A stretch of DNA of 64,000 nucleotides, from NCBI GenBank assembly GCA_963971535.1, contig OZ020590.1, positions 148,937,680 through 149,001,679 on the forward strand. Reading direction: 5' to 3'. Position numbers and translations under genes: made by a program. The DNA comes from Notolepis coatsorum (lineage: Eukaryota > Chordata > Actinopteri > Aulopiformes > Paralepididae). Under the pieces are notes generated by a model. It saw only the letters and a program-made list of their open reading frames with translations, was not told where the DNA came from and ran no database searches. Below, piece after piece: positions 1-10,810 of this stretch. Each line of letters opens with the position of its first letter. Within the stretch, counting starts at the first letter, position 1.

Positions 1-464
1 GGCCAGTTTCGAATTGCAGCCTCCCGTAGGTGCTCTTTAAGAGCGGTTTTGAATGTGGGTAGGGATTCACATTCCTTTACAGCTTTGGGTAGGGCGTTCC
101 ACATTGATGTGGCATAATTGCGAAACGTGTTTAGTCCCTTGTTTGAGCCGAATCTGGGTTTAACATGATTTGTTGAGCTTCCTCTGGTGTAGTGGTTGTG
201 GTATTCACTGACCTTTGGGAAGTATTTTGACATGTACATGGGTACCTTAGTCGTATAGTGTATCTTGTAGACCAGGCCCATTGCAAGTTGCTGTACTCTG
301 TCGTCTACTCTAAGCCATCCTAGGTTGTCAAAGTGGGCAGGGGTGAGGTGGGTTCTGGGGGTAAGGTCAAGTAGTAGTCTGACCAGTTTGTTTTGTGATG
401 TTTGTAATCTTGTTTTTAGCGCCTTTGAGGTGCTTTGGTACCATGAGGTGCACGCATAGTCGTG
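1..464 (-). mobile_element. LINE-A fragment, end of ORF2 (RT C-terminal region)
   Basis: On the minus strand this translates to the C-terminal part of a non-LTR retrotransposon ORF2, ending in the typical tail with a W-N-x-L-P motif followed by an S-x-x-T-F-K motif. The same tail recurs at 16,796-17,665, 34,902-35,603 and 59,112-59,558. The copy runs off the left edge of the window and its upstream end is cut at about 464, where the 3' UTR of a second copy starts. No catalytic RT motifs are present. The family resembles the CR1/L2/Jockey supergroup; that assignment is from general knowledge and is not firm. Confidence 0.8.
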
Positions 465-752
465 ACATGACATCATGACATAAAAGGACATACAGGTATA
501 TAGTACTGTTACATTTGTGACATATACGATATGCAAATATACAGTACTGTTACCCAGAATCCTAACAGATAATATATACATGTGATGGGGAGGAGACTGT
601 ACATTAGGAGGGGGTGGGAGAAAATAATGGTGGGGAGGAGACTGTCCATTAGGAGGGGGTGGAGGGGGGTGGACATTTACGGTGGCCAGTTTCGAATTAC
701 AGCCCCCCGTAGGTGCTCTTTGAGAGCTGTTTTGAATGTGGATAGGGATTCA

Positions 753-1171
753 TGTCAGAATGCAGGTAGGTGAATTCCAATGGTTGAAGGCAATCACAGA
801 GACAGAGAGTGTTTACTCTTGAACAGGTTCGACTTTAATAGTAAGAACACAGAGTAAATTCTAAGAGAGAACAAGTGCTAAAAGCACAAGTGTAAGATAA
901 GGTAAATGGGAGCTTATTGGAGGTCCACAGAAGAACCGTCCGCGTTATCCCCGAACGCAATTAGTGAAGACCTGACAATGGACAAGCAGAAGAGAGGTAT
1001 GTTAAATAGAGACCAAATACCAACATTCCACACACACCCCCGTGACAGCCAATCAGGAACCACCCCTAAGTGACAGCACTAATTGACAGGGAAATGACAG
1101 GTGACAAGCCCAGTGACATATGCCAGGAATGTGGGTGGTCACCGACCGAGGTCGGTGTCCAAAACGTAACA
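753..1171 (-). repeat. 3' LTR of the Gypsy element
   Basis: A 419-bp direct repeat of 5,624-6,042. In element orientation it starts TGTTAC and ends CTGACA. It carries the same TATA-like box and inferred start region as the 5' LTR. Adjacent internal sequence is a polypurine tract on the element strand. Confidence 0.95.
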
Positions 1172-1173
1172 GT

Positions 1174-1184
1174 ACCCTCCCCCG
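1174..1184 (-). other. Polypurine tract of the Gypsy element
   Basis: On the minus strand this is a G-rich purine run directly inside the 3' LTR, where plus-strand DNA synthesis of an LTR retrotransposon is primed. Position and composition fit; function is inferred. Confidence 0.75.
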
Positions 1185-1202
1185 ACGAACGGCACCAGAC
1201 GT

Positions 1203-4200
1203 TCACCTAGGAGCCTCGGGATTCAGCCGCCGGAAATCAACGATCAGGCTGGGATCTAAAATATCCCTTTGAGGCACCCAAGAACGCTCTTCTATCCCGT
1301 ACCCCTCCCAATCCACCAAGAACTGAAACCCCCTACCCCTCCGCCTACAACCCAGTATCCTCCGCACCGTGTAAATGGGTTGACCGCCAATAAACCGGGG
1401 CGGAGGAACCACAGGCAGTGGCGGGGCCAAGGGCGATGAGAGGAATGGCTTCAACAGGGACACATGAAACGTCGGATGAACCCTCATAGAGCTCGGAAGT
1501 CGTAGCTTGTAAGCCACTGGATTAACCCGATGAATCACTTTAAATGGTCCTATAAAGCGAGGAGCCAGCTTCTTGGATTCCACCCGGAGAGGGAGATCCC
1601 GGGTGGAAAGCCAAACCCGCTGCCCTGGACGGTAAACTGGAGCCGGACGACGCTTACGGTTAGCCTGCCGTTGGGTACTAACCGAAACCTTCTGTAGCGC
1701 CTTCCGAACCTGTTTCCACGTCCTGCGACAGCGAGCCACATGTGCCTGGGCCGAGGGCACCTCCGCCTCCTGCTCCTGCTCGGGAAACAGAGGAGGTTGA
1801 AAACCATACTGGCACTGAAAGGGAGACATACCGGTAGAAGAGGAGAGAAGGGTATTATGCGCATACTCAGCCCAAGCCAACCTCCTACTCCACGTTGCCG
1901 GACTACCGGCAACGTAACACCTCAAGACCCCCTCCAAATCCTGGTTGACCCTCTCCGTCTGCCCGTTCGACTGTGGATGGAACCCAGACGACAGACTGAC
2001 AGAGGCGCCGAGGCCGGCGGCAAACGCCTTCCAGAACCTGGAGGCGAACTGAGGACCCCGGTCCGACATGATATCTACTGGCAGCCCGTGGACCCGAAAG
2101 ACATGCTGTATAATTAAATCAGCAGTCTCCCGGGCCGAAGGAAGCTTGGGGAGAGGGACAAAGTGAGCCGCCTTAGAGAACCGATCCACCACCACCAAAA
2201 TGGTGGTGAATCCGTCCGAAATGGGAAGACCAGAAATAAAGTCCAGAGATATGTGTGACCAGGGTCGTTTAGGAATAGGAAGTGGTCGGAGGAGACCCGC
2301 CGGTGCCCGTCGAGAGGTCTTACTACGTGCGCACACCGGACAGGCCGCCACAAAGGAACGCGTATCCCCCTCCACTGTCGGCCACCAGAACCTCCTACGG
2401 ATAAATTCCAGGGTCCTGGTTGCCCCTGGGTGGCTGGTGAGGGATGACGCATGTGCCCACTGTAGCAAGCGTGAGCGCGCCACCTTGGGAACATACGACC
2501 GTCCCGGAGGACCCCCACCAGGATCGGGCTCCCGCGTTAGCGCCGACCTTACCACCTTCTCTATGCCCCAAGACACGGGTGCCAAAATCAAGGCCGGTGG
2601 AATAATGGGATGGGGCTGCTCCTCCCGCCCAGGAAGATCAAACTGGCGCGACAACGCATCAGGTTTGATATTCTTGGAGCCGGGTCTATAGGAGATGGTA
2701 TATCGAAATCGTGTGAAGAACAACGTCCACCTGGCCTGGCGAGCGTTAAGGCGTTTAGCCCCTTGGATGTAAGCCAAGTTCTTATGGTCAGTCCAAATAA
2801 TGAAAGGATGTGCCGCCCCCTCCAACCAATGTCTCCACTCCTCCAGTGCCAATTTGATCGCCAATAACTCCCGATTACCCACGTCGTAATTACGCTCGGC
2901 TGGTGACAGACGGCGAGAAAAAAAAGCACACGGGTGCACTTTCCCATCCTTTAAGCATCTCTGAGAGAGCACCCCCCCCACCGCGACGTCAGAGGCATCC
3001 ACCTCCACAATGAACGGAACCTCCGCGTCATGGCGGATCAATACAGGAGCGGATGTAAAACGACGTTTAAGATCGCAGAAGGCCGACTCAGCCCTAGGCG
3101 ACCATTCAAAGCCAGGGAGAGAGGCCTTAGTGAGAGCTGTTAAGGGATTGGCTAAGGCGCTAAAATTGCGAATAAAGCGCCTGTAAAAATTTGCAAAGCC
3201 CAAAAACCGTTGTAACCCCTTGAGCGACGAAGGCCGTGGCCAGTCCAAAACTGCACTCACCTTGGCTGGATCCATGCGCAGATCGCCCTTCGTCAACACA
3301 AAGCCCAGGAAGGACACGGTGTCCGTGTGAAACACACACTTCTCAGCCTTAACGAATAGTTGATGCTTGAGGAGACGGTCTAGCACCTCCCGAACGTGCA
3401 TTTGGTGTTGCACCATATCGCGAGAAAAAATCAGGATATCATCTAAGTAGACAAACACCGACACCCCAATCAAGTCTCGCAGCACGTCGTTAACCAGGGC
3501 TTGGAAGACTGCCGGAGCATTAGCCAAACCAAAGGGCATGACCAAATACTCATAGTGCCCATTGGGTGTGTTAAATGCAGTCTTCCACTCGTCTCCCTCT
3601 CTAATCCTGACCAGGTTGTATGCATTACGTAAGTCAAGTTTAGAAAAGACCTGTGCCCCCTGTAAGCACTCAAAGGCCGTGTCCATGAGGGGTAAAGGAT
3701 ATCGGTTCTTGATGGAAACGTCATTCAATCCCCTATAATCAATGCATGGGCGCTGATCCCCATCCTTTTTATCAACAAAAAAGAAGCCAGCGCCGGCAGG
3801 GGAAGTGGAAGGGCGTATGTGCCCCGCAAGCAATGCCTCCTCTATGTAGGTGTTCATGGCCAAGGTTTCGGGGCGTGAGAGAGAGAACATTCGCCCGCGA
3901 GGCGGGGAGGTACCGGGTAGAAGATTAATGGGACAGTCGTATGATCTATGAGGCGGAAGTGCTTTAGCACGCGTCTTGCTAAAAACGTCCGCCAGGTCCC
4001 AATAGATCTCAGGCACCCCTATTAAATCGGGATTAGAGGGTAGATCAGAATCTGCCACGCTCCCCACCATCCTGGAGAAAGAGGGAGGAGACAAAAGAGA
4101 AGAGGGGGGGGGAGACAAGGGTTTGGGCAAACTCCCGCTGACGATCGACTTGACGTCGGCCGCCGTTGAGAGTTCGCCCGTGCTCCAATTAATGACACGA

Positions 4201-5600
4201 ACACATGACGACAACCAGGGATGACCCAACACCATGACAGAATAGGGGGAAAAGATGACAAAAAAAGTAACCCATTCCCACTCCCCACCCTCCACCCGGA
4301 TGTGTAAGGGAACTGTGCGCTGGGTGACGCTCCCACTGCCCAGGGGCCGACCGTCCAGGGCATAGACTGGTAAGGGAACCCCTAAGTCCTCCACCGGGGT
4401 TCCCCACTCCTTCACCAGTCCCACGTGAATAAAATTGCCCGCCGCCCCTGAGTCAATGAGAGCCTTAGTTCCCCTAATGTCACCCCCACAGTTGATCGCC
4501 ACCTCAAAAAATGTGCGAGAATCCGTGGTTTTGGCAGGAATGAGCCCACCTGCTGGCGCCCTCTCGAGGCCCGACGGCGCACCTTCCATCCCCGATTGGC
4601 GCCGAGCCGATACAGCCTGGACCCGACAGCTGCCGAAGCGGTGACCGGTGCGGCCGCACCGGAAGCAGCGTCGCTCTTTGATGAAGCGCTGCCGCTCGTC
4701 GTCCGAGAGCGACAGCGCTCCAAGCTGCATGGATTCATCACCCAGTGGCCCACTCGTGTAATGCATGGAATTATCAACACCAGGAGAAGAAGGAAAACAT
4801 ACCTGGGGCTGGGTGTTGTTGACATGCTCCTTCTCCCTCTCCCGGTGCCGATTATCCATCTTGATGGTGGTGTTGATCAGCACTTCCAGCTGCTCGGGGA
4901 TCTCACGCGCGGAGAGGGCATCTCGCATCCGCGCTGAGAGTCCCCTGACGAACAGAACCACGCAGACGTTCTCCGCCCAAGCTGTCTCCCGAGCCAAGAT
5001 CCGAAATTTGATAGCATAAGCTGCGACTGTGCGGAGGCCCTGCCGGCAGTCGAGAAGACGACCACCAGCCTCGAAGATCGAGAGTACCCGGGAAGTATCG
5101 AATACTCTTCTCAATTCCCGGGTAAAGGCGTCCAGACTGTCGCAGATTATCGCCCCTGCCTCTAATTCCGCCGTAGCCCAGGAGAGAGCTTCGCCGGTGA
5201 GCAGTGTGATAATATACGCTACCTGCGCTGTCTCCGATGGAAATGATCGTGGTTGCAGCCGGAAAACGAGTAGACACTGGGTGATGAATTCCCGACAACC
5301 ATCCGGTGATCCGTCATAGCGAGCGGGCGCCTGCAGATGTGGTTCGCGGGACCGCTCCTGGACCCCGAACCCCCCCCGACTTTCCTCTGCGTGGAGCGCT
5401 GCTTCCCCCGCCGCCGACTGCACACCAGCCACTCCTTCTTGGGCTTGTCGAGCTGTGGCCAACGCCGACTGCGCCACCGCTTGGGATGATCCGACGACCC
5501 CATTGAGTCGGATTAACTCGGCGCTGACCAGCTGCTGATGTTCCTCCATCCGTGTCTGGGCTGCTCCCTGCGTCCGGAGCATCTCCATGATGGCCTCCAT
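1203..5600 (-). CDS. gag-pol: Gag-pol polyprotein of Ty3/Gypsy chromovirus
   Basis: A single frame encodes gag, protease, RT, RNase H, integrase and chromodomain. The open frame starts at an ATG at 5,651 inside the LTR (1,482 aa); the ATG at 5,600, just after the primer-binding site, is the more likely start. Numbered from 5,651: a CCHC knuckle at about 329-342, protease D-S-G-A at 400-403, RT with L-D-L-R (D673) and Y-L-D-D (735-738), RNase H D884 and D955, integrase H-H-C-C (H1067, H1074, C1104, C1107) and D1137, D1197, E1233, then a chromodomain at about 1,426-1,478. All these residues are present. A one-frame gag-pol and a chromodomain fit the Tf1/sushi group. The protein would copy the element RNA to cDNA in Gag particles and insert it in chromatin. 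No stop or frameshift is visible. Confidence 0.93.
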   Translation of the reverse strand: MEAIMEMLRTQGAAQTRMEEHQQLVSAELIRLNGVVGSSQAVAQSALATARQAQEGVAGVQSAAGEAALHAEESRGGFGVQERSREPHLQAPARYDGSPDGCREFITQCLLVFRLQPRSFPSETAQVAYIITLLTGEALSWATAELEAGAIICDSLDAFTRELRRVFDTSRVLSIFEAGGRLLDCRQGLRTVAAYAIKFRILARETAWAENVCVVLFVRGLSARMRDALSAREIPEQLEVLINTTIKMDNRHREREKEHVNNTQPQVCFPSSPGVDNSMHYTSGPLGDESMQLGALSLSDDERQRFIKERRCFRCGRTGHRFGSCRVQAVSARRQSGMEGAPSGLERAPAGGLIPAKTTDSRTFFEVAINCGGDIRGTKALIDSGAAGNFIHVGLVKEWGTPVEDLGVPLPVYALDGRPLGSGSVTQRTVPLHIRVEGGEWEWVTFFVIFSPYSVMVLGHPWLSSCVRVINWSTGELSTAADVKSIVSGSLPKPLSPPPSSLLSPPSFSRMVGSVADSDLPSNPDLIGVPEIYWDLADVFSKTRAKALPPHRSYDCPINLLPGTSPPRGRMFSLSRPETLAMNTYIEEALLAGHIRPSTSPAGAGFFFVDKKDGDQRPCIDYRGLNDVSIKNRYPLPLMDTAFECLQGAQVFSKLDLRNAYNLVRIREGDEWKTAFNTPNGHYEYLVMPFGLANAPAVFQALVNDVLRDLIGVSVFVYLDDILIFSRDMVQHQMHVREVLDRLLKHQLFVKAEKCVFHTDTVSFLGFVLTKGDLRMDPAKVSAVLDWPRPSSLKGLQRFLGFANFYRRFIRNFSALANPLTALTKASLPGFEWSPRAESAFCDLKRRFTSAPVLIRHDAEVPFIVEVDASDVAVGGVLSQRCLKDGKVHPCAFFSRRLSPAERNYDVGNRELLAIKLALEEWRHWLEGAAHPFIIWTDHKNLAYIQGAKRLNARQARWTLFFTRFRYTISYRPGSKNIKPDALSRQFDLPGREEQPHPIIPPALILAPVSWGIEKVVRSALTREPDPGGGPPGRSYVPKVARSRLLQWAHASSLTSHPGATRTLEFIRRRFWWPTVEGDTRSFVAACPVCARSKTSRRAPAGLLRPLPIPKRPWSHISLDFISGLPISDGFTTILVVVDRFSKAAHFVPLPKLPSARETADLIIQHVFRVHGLPVDIMSDRGPQFASRFWKAFAAGLGASVSLSSGFHPQSNGQTERVNQDLEGVLRCYVAGSPATWSRRLAWAEYAHNTLLSSSTGMSPFQCQYGFQPPLFPEQEQEAEVPSAQAHVARCRRTWKQVRKALQKVSVSTQRQANRKRRPAPVYRPGQRVWLSTRDLPLRVESKKLAPRFIGPFKVIHRVNPVAYKLRLPSSMRVHPTFHVSLLKPFLSSPLAPPLPVVPPPRFIGGQPIYTVRRILGCRRRGRGFQFLVDWEGYGIEERSWVPQRDILDPSLIVDFRRLNPEAPR

Positions 5601-5612
5601 GGAATTCTGATG

Positions 5613-5623
5613 GTCAGGTCTTC
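5613..5623 (-). promoter_or_regulatory. Primer-binding site of self-priming type
   Basis: These 11 bases abut the 5' LTR. On the element strand they read GAAGACCTGAC and are perfectly complementary to 11 bases inside the LTR (5,837-5,847 in the 5' LTR; 966-976 in the 3' LTR). I see no tRNA-complementary TGG start here. In Tf1 and sushi-type elements the first 11 nt of the mRNA anneal to the PBS and prime reverse transcription. That mechanism is known for the family and inferred here. Confidence 0.85.
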
Positions 5624-6042
5624 TGTCAGAATGCAGGTAGGTGAATTCCAATGGTTGAAGGCAATCACAGAGACAGAGAGTGTTTACTCTTGAACAGGTT
5701 CGACTTTAATAGTAAGAACACAGAGTAAATTCTAAGAGAGAACAAGTGCTAAAAGCACAAGTGTAAGATAAGGTAAATGGGAGCTTATTGGAGGTCCACA
5801 GAAGAACCGTCCGCGTTATCCCCGAACGCAATTAGTGAAGACCTGACAATGGACAAGCAGAAGAGAGGTATGTTAAATAGAGACCAAATACCAACATTCC
5901 ACACACACCCCCGTGACAGCCAATCAGGAACCACCCCTAAGTGACAGCACTAATTGACAGGGAAATGACAGGTGACAAGCCCAGTGACATATGCCAGGAA
6001 TGTGGGTGGTCACCGACCGAGGTCGGTGTCCAGAACGTAACA
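5624..6042 (-). repeat. 5' LTR of the Gypsy element, with promoter
   Basis: The promoter LTR in element orientation. A TATA-like TATTTAA lies at 5,873-5,879 on the minus strand, 26-32 bases upstream of 5,847, where the self-complementary mRNA 5' end would begin. This splits the LTR into U3 (about 5,848-6,042) and R-U5 (about 5,624-5,847). Start site and R boundary are inferred from this spacing. Confidence 0.9.
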
Positions 6043-6854
6043 GATTCAAATTTTTTTATGGCTGTGGGTATAATTGCTAAACGTGTTTAGTCCCTTGTTT
6101 GTGCCGAATCTGGGTTGCACATGATTTATGGAACTCCCTCTGGTGTTGTGATCATGGTATTCACTGACCTTTGGGAAGTATTTCGACATGTACATGGATA
6201 CCTGAGTGGTGTAGTGTATCTTGTAGACCAGGCCTATTGCAAGTTGCTGTACTCTGTCGTCTACTCTAAGCCATCCTACAGTAGGTTGTCAAAGTGGGCA
6301 GGTGTGAGGTGGGTTCTAGGAGTAAGGTCAAGCAGTAGTCTGACCAGTTTGTTTTGTGATGCCTTGTTTTTAGTGCCTTTGAGGTGCTTTGGTACCATGA
6401 GGTGCAAGCATAGTCGTAGTACCCTTAAATGAGTGCTCCTGTTAGAGTCTTCAGGGTATTCTTGCTTACCAGAGAGGAGATCCGGTACAAGAATCTTGTT
6501 CGTTGGTTGACTTTTTTGATTACATTGGTTGCCATTTTGTCACAGGAAAGATTTGCCTCTAGGATGGAGCCCAGGTATGTAATTTCATTTTTCCTTGTGA
6601 CAATATTGTCACCCACTGTAACAGAGAAGCCGTTTTGCCTTTGCTGAGTTTGTTATTTGAACCAAAGAGAATGGACTTTGTTTTACCCAGGTGTAATGAT
6701 AGTTTGTTATCAGCGAGCCAGGTGCAGATTCTGCCGAGTTCAGAGCTGAGTGCTTTTTCAACCTGCAGCTTGTCCCCCAGTAACGGTCCTAGTATGCTTC
6801 CTTGTGGAACACCGCAGCTCACTGAGAGGGGGGGGGGGTAGTGTACCGTTTACC

Positions 6855-7067
6855 TCCACCGCTTAGAGTAGACGACAGAGTACAGCAACTTGCAATGGGC
6901 CTGGTCTGCAAGATACACTATACGACTAAGGTACCCATGTACATGTCAAAATACTTCCCAAAGGTCATTGAATACCACGACCACAACACCAGAGGGAGCT
7001 CAACAAATCATGTTAAACCCAGATTCGGCTCAAACAAATTTAAGGGACTAAACACATTTCGCAATTA
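6855..7067 (+). mobile_element. LINE-A ORF2 fragment, plus strand
   Basis: Translates in the plus direction to the same RT C-terminal stretch seen on the minus strand at 1-464, so it is inverted relative to the neighbouring LINE-A copy. The two fragments meet at a poly-G run. Because this piece is from a more 3' part of ORF2 than the end of its neighbour, simple twin priming does not explain it. Confidence 0.75.
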
Positions 7068-7686
7068 TTTGTTTGTTTTTGTTTGTTTGTTTATTAAAGG
7101 GGTTATGCACTGCTATTCCTAGCACTATTTGGGCAACTTTACACACTTCCTGTGAGTCTATGTAACACATCTGTAATTTTTATTCCAAAAATAATCATTG
7201 TTTTATATTTCTAATCTTGTACTCAAAACCAGCATTTTTCAGCCTCATGAAAGCAGGCTATTATTGGCTTGGCTCCACCCAGACTTTGAGTGACAGCCAC
7301 CCACCAAATAGCTCCGCCCATCTCCCCGTCAGAGATTAGGTTTCAGGTTACATACAAATATGGTATGTCATAAATATAGAGATGTAGCAGTACTGTCTAT
7401 CTATATATATATAATATGTTACCATGAATTGAAATTGGGGGACCCTGATGTAAACAAGACGAAAGTCTTTCTCTGGTCTCCATCATAGCAGTACTGAGCA
7501 GTACTGTAGCAATACAAATATGGTATGTCATAAATATAGAGATGTAGCAGTACTGTCTATCTATATATATGTTACCACTATTTGTAAAAGCCACAACCAC
7601 GTTACCATATTTGTAATAATGTAAATCATTGTGTCGTTGTACATATTGTGTATACACCGTTAGAAGCTAACATAGCTTAGCTTGGT

Positions 7687-8040
7687 AGCTATTGTGCTAA
7701 CAACATATCCCGACGTCCGGCTCGCTGGCCGGCATGCACGCCCGACACAAAATGGTTCTCTCCTCTCTGTACACCCCCGTCCCCACGGGTACCCTGCCGG
7801 GGAGCCCATGGACGCGACAACGGCGGCAGCCGTAGGGTGCTCGAGCCCGCCGTAACGCTAGTGGTACACAATAGCTATGAGCTAACTAACGCTACGGCCG
7901 CCGCTGTTGTCGCGTCCACAAGCTCCCCGGCAGGACACCCGCGAGAACGGGGGCACACAAGGAGGAGAGAACCACCCCAAATCGAGCACTCATGCCGGCC
8001 GACAAGCCGGACACCGCGGTTGTTGTTAGCACAATAGTAG
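7687..8040. repeat. Large imperfect inverted repeat
   Basis: The arms run roughly 7,687-7,840 and 7,885-8,040 around a centre near 7,863. The outer end ATTGTGCTAACAAC and the inner stretch around GACGCGACAAC recur in inverted form on the other side. The zone is GC-rich and has no credible gene. It could form a long hairpin. Confidence 0.75.
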
Positions 8041-8150
8041 CCCACTGTGATGCACCGAGTGGGCCACCATTGATCAACATGCAGCGATGTGTAGCTTGCA
8101 TGATGCGTGTGCAGTGCTTTGCCACACAGGTCTGAGAAGAGGACCTGCAC

Positions 8151-8502
8151 ATGATAGCAACCGGGAGCGTCGCGGAGCATTCAGCCTGCTGGCTACCTAG
8201 ATCCACTTCAACCAGCCGAGCGTCGGGAGCTCCAGCAGCTTGTCGATGTGCTAATAGCCTGGAGCCAGCTACCGTTAGCTTGCAGAGGCTCCAGCACACC
8301 GACAAGCTGTGTAGCCAGCTAACGTTAGCTTGCAGAGGCTCCAGCACACCGACAAGCTGTGTAGCCAGCTACCGTTAGCTTGCAGAGGCTATTAGCACAC
8401 CGACAAGCTGTGTAGCCAGCAGGCTGAATGCTCCGCGACGCTGGTTGAAGTGGATCTAGGTAGCCAGCAGGCTGAATGCTCAACGACGCTCCCGGTTGCT
8501 AA
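8151..8502. repeat. Fold-back repeat with internal 50-bp tandem units
   Basis: Arms at about 8,151-8,270 and 8,387-8,502 are inverted copies. Between and partly within them a 50-bp unit starts at 8,281 and 8,331, with a partial third at 8,381-8,420; units begin TGCAGAGGCTCCAGCACACC. A second shorter copy of the arm end lies at 8,417-8,450. No coding potential is seen. Confidence 0.75.
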
Positions 8503-8909
8503 CGCCGGCCCCGGCTGGTGCTAAGTAGCTAGCGATCGCTCCCGAGTCCCGAGAGCTAACGCCGGTCTGTCTGTCGAAGACCGAGGGAACCGCATCAGGC
8601 TTCAGCTGATTAGATTAGTGATCTTCTGGACAAACCTTCCACCCTGCAGGTAGCAAGAATGGAGGCGGGCATTACTAAAACCACAGAGCCAATCACATCA
8701 CTGTGCGCTATAAACAGCGCCCTGTGACGTGCACCAGGTCGTCAAATCAACATGACCTGATTTACTAGAGGCAAAGAGGGGATGGGCTGTAGCTGAGGAA
8801 TTCGCCAATATAGTATTTAGGCCCAAAAACACATTGATACGAACTCCTATTACTATAATACAATGCTAGAGACTGAAAAATGACATTTATAATGCATAGC
8901 ACCTTTAAC

Positions 8910-9221
8910 ACAGTTAAACAGAAGTAAAAACAATACATAATAAGTTATAACGATTGTGAAGGAGAAGTTAGAAGCCTAGAGGCTTATCAAGAACTTTCCC
9001 TGTTTTATAAAATCAAACATACAAAAATACAAAAATACAAAAATATGCATATTATAAAATACCAGAATACATTCAAAAGATTTGTGTTAATACAAACATA
9101 CATACACACAGTACATACATGCATATACTGTATACTGCGTACATAATAATATATAACAATAACAACCCACCCACCTGCCTACAAACCTACCCACCCACAT
9201 AACCAAATGCATACCTACATG
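8910..9221. other. AT-rich intergenic stretch
   Basis: No gene is seen. It holds short A-rich and CATA-rich runs and may be the 3' UTR of the LINE-E fragment interrupted by the hAT element. Confidence 0.4.
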
Positions 9222-10375
9222 CAGGGGTGTAAAAAGTACCCAGAAATTATACTTAAGTGAAAGTATGGGTACCGTCTCAAAATCTGACTCAAGTAAAAGT
9301 CAAAGTATCTGGCTAAAAACACACTTGAGTAAAAGTAAAAAAGTCCTACTTTTAAATGTACTTAAGTACTAAAAAGTAAAAGTAAATTTTTTTTGAAAGG
9401 GATAGACCAGGGGTCTCAAACTCATTCCATCGTGGGCCAAGTTTTCATTTTAACTATACATTGCACCAGGTAAGTTAGTTGAAGAGGTGAGCCAATTAGT
9501 GAAATCATCAGCTGGTGTTTAGGCAAGGCTGGAATGAAACCAAGCAGACACTCTGCCCACAATGGAATGTGTTCTGCGATAGACAATGCTGAAATGAAAG
9601 AACAGAGGACATTTTTTTTATTAAAATTATTTAATGCACTTCTCCATTGAAGGTAAACTAACATGGACGGCATTCACATCACAGCATGAATAATATGACA
9701 ATATTAAAAACAGAATGGTGTATCCTGAATAATATGACAATATTAACCACAGCATACTGGATTATCCTGAATAATATCACAATATTAAAGACAGAATACT
9801 GGAGTACCCTGAATAATATCACAATATTAAAGACAAAATACTGGAGTACCCTGAATAATATCACAATATTAAAGACAGAATACTGGAGTACCCTGAATAA
9901 TATCACAATATTAAAGACAGAATACTGGAGTACCCTGAATAATATCACAATATTAACCACAGCATAATGCGGATCTGACTGTCTATTCTTCTGATAGCAG
10001 GTGTTTAATCAAAGATCCCCGCTTTCTAGTGTTGCACAAGGACCAATCAGCATGGGTATGGGCGGGTTCATTTTCCATTGATGGGGATTTGATTGGCTGT
10101 TTACCTGCGGTCGCAGGATTAATAACGTTAACGTTAGTTCGGCCAGATAAACAATTAAAATATACTAATTAAAATGATTGGACCTGTGAGATTTGTACTT
10201 TGTACTTTGTAGGTCTGCATTTTAAATGTAAGGAGTAAAATGTATGTTTTTTTTCTCTGAAATGTAAAAGTACAAAGTATACAAACCTAATAATACTCGA
10301 GTAAAGTACAAATCCCCCAAAACAGTACTTAAGTATTGTAACGAAGTACAATTACTCAAGTACTTTACACCCCTG
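9222..10375. mobile_element. Non-autonomous hAT element, Tol2-like ends
   Basis: A 1,154-bp element flanked by a perfect 8-bp duplication CCTACATG (9,214-9,221 and 10,376-10,383). The ends are CAGGGGTGTAAA and its complement, and both subterminal regions are full of ACTTAAGTA/AAAGTA motifs, as in Tol2-like hAT elements. No transposase frame is present. Inside are a segment beginning CAGGGGTCTCAAACTC (9,409), which looks like the start of another hAT-type repeat, and a 42-bp minisatellite. Confidence 0.9.
9683..9965. repeat. 42-bp minisatellite inside the hAT element
   Basis: About six to seven units with core GAATAATATCACAATATTAA; the best-conserved units are exactly 42 bp. Because 42 is a multiple of three, both strands show an open periodic frame of 14-residue repeats. 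This is a repeat artefact, not evidence of a protein. Confidence 0.9.
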
Positions 10376-10397
10376 CCTACATGTATGACCTATTTAT

Positions 10398-10700
10398 CTA
10401 TCTACTACTTTTGGATATGAGCATTTTTTTGTAGTTTGCTTTGAAAATAAGCAGAGATGGAGATTTCCTCAGCATAGGATCAGCTGCATTCCAAAGATTG
10501 GACCCTCTATACCTCACTGAGAACTGCCTGTGAAGTACCACAATAAGGTATATGCAGGTCCCTGGACTGACGTGTAACATAATGAACATCTGAATTAAAA
10601 GAAGAAAAACTATTAAAACCATTTGGTAGATTGTAATCATGAATGCATTTGTACACAAATATACATATCTGTAAAGAATTAACCTCAGACACAGTCAGAA
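10398..10700 (-). pseudogene. LINE-E ORF2 C-terminal fragment
   Basis: Two overlapping minus frames together give a LINE-type tail: an H-Y-V-T-R segment, then G-S-x-L-W-N and a terminal F-K-x-N-Y-K-K. A frameshift lies near 10,510-10,650. The sequence differs from the LINE-A, C and D tails, so I treat it as another family. No catalytic motifs remain. Confidence 0.65.
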
Positions 10701-10810
10701 TGTTTAGTTTCCTGAAAAGAGGAGCAGATGGTTCAAATCGATCTGAGATGGTTGCCAGTCTAACAAATCTTTTTTGAAGTAAAATAATTTTTTGAAGATG
10801 AGAATTATGC

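Larger units (their letters stand above)
753..6042 (-). mobile_element. Full-length Ty3/Gypsy chromovirus (Tf1/sushi type)
   Basis: A 5,290-bp element on the minus strand with two 419-bp LTRs that differ by eye at one position (A at about 1,163 against G at about 6,033). The LTRs begin TG and end CA on the plus strand. A duplicated GATTCA flanks the element; the first G could instead be the last LTR base, giving a 5-bp duplication. A polypurine tract, one long gag-pol frame, an integrase-terminal chromodomain and a self-priming type primer-binding site are all present. It is nested in LINE-A. Nothing visible is broken, so recent insertion is likely. Confidence 0.95.
465..6838 (-). mobile_element. 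LINE-A copy split by the Gypsy insertion
   Basis: The left part (465-752) is the LINE-A 3' UTR and the extreme ORF2 end. The right part (from 6,043 to about 6,838) continues the same element with RT thumb and C-terminal sequence. The break lies exactly at the Gypsy termini, where the six bases GATTCA are repeated on both sides (747-752 and 6,043-6,048). The right part contains a P-Q-G-S-I-L-G-P motif of the RT core but is frameshifted and degraded. Its 5' end stops at a poly-G run near 6,830. Confidence 0.75.
7091..8909. mobile_element. Possible degenerate DNA transposon with internal palindromes
   Basis: The two ends carry similar inverted sequences: TTAAAGGGGTTATGCACTG near 7,091, and the complement of a TTAAAGGTGCTATGCATTA-like end near 8,909. 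No open transposase is seen. Inside lie LINE-A 3' UTR-like pieces (about 7,340-7,510) and two large inverted repeats. The ends and any target duplication are uncertain. Confidence 0.35.

Noticed and set aside
1550..5506. Open frames of 60-160 aa overlapping the Gypsy polyprotein
   Set aside because: Shadows in other frames of the true gag-pol frame, without family features.
6559..7067. Twin-priming inversion of LINE-A at the 6,840 junction
   Set aside because: The inverted piece comes from a more 3' part of ORF2 than the junction, which twin priming does not produce; separate insertion or rearrangement fits better.
9683..9965. Possible CRISPR-like array
   Set aside because: Units are contiguous with no unique spacers, and the genome is eukaryotic.
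9679..9967. Paired 93-aa repeat proteins on both strands
   Set aside because: In-phase 42-bp minisatellite; mirrored frames show it is not coding.
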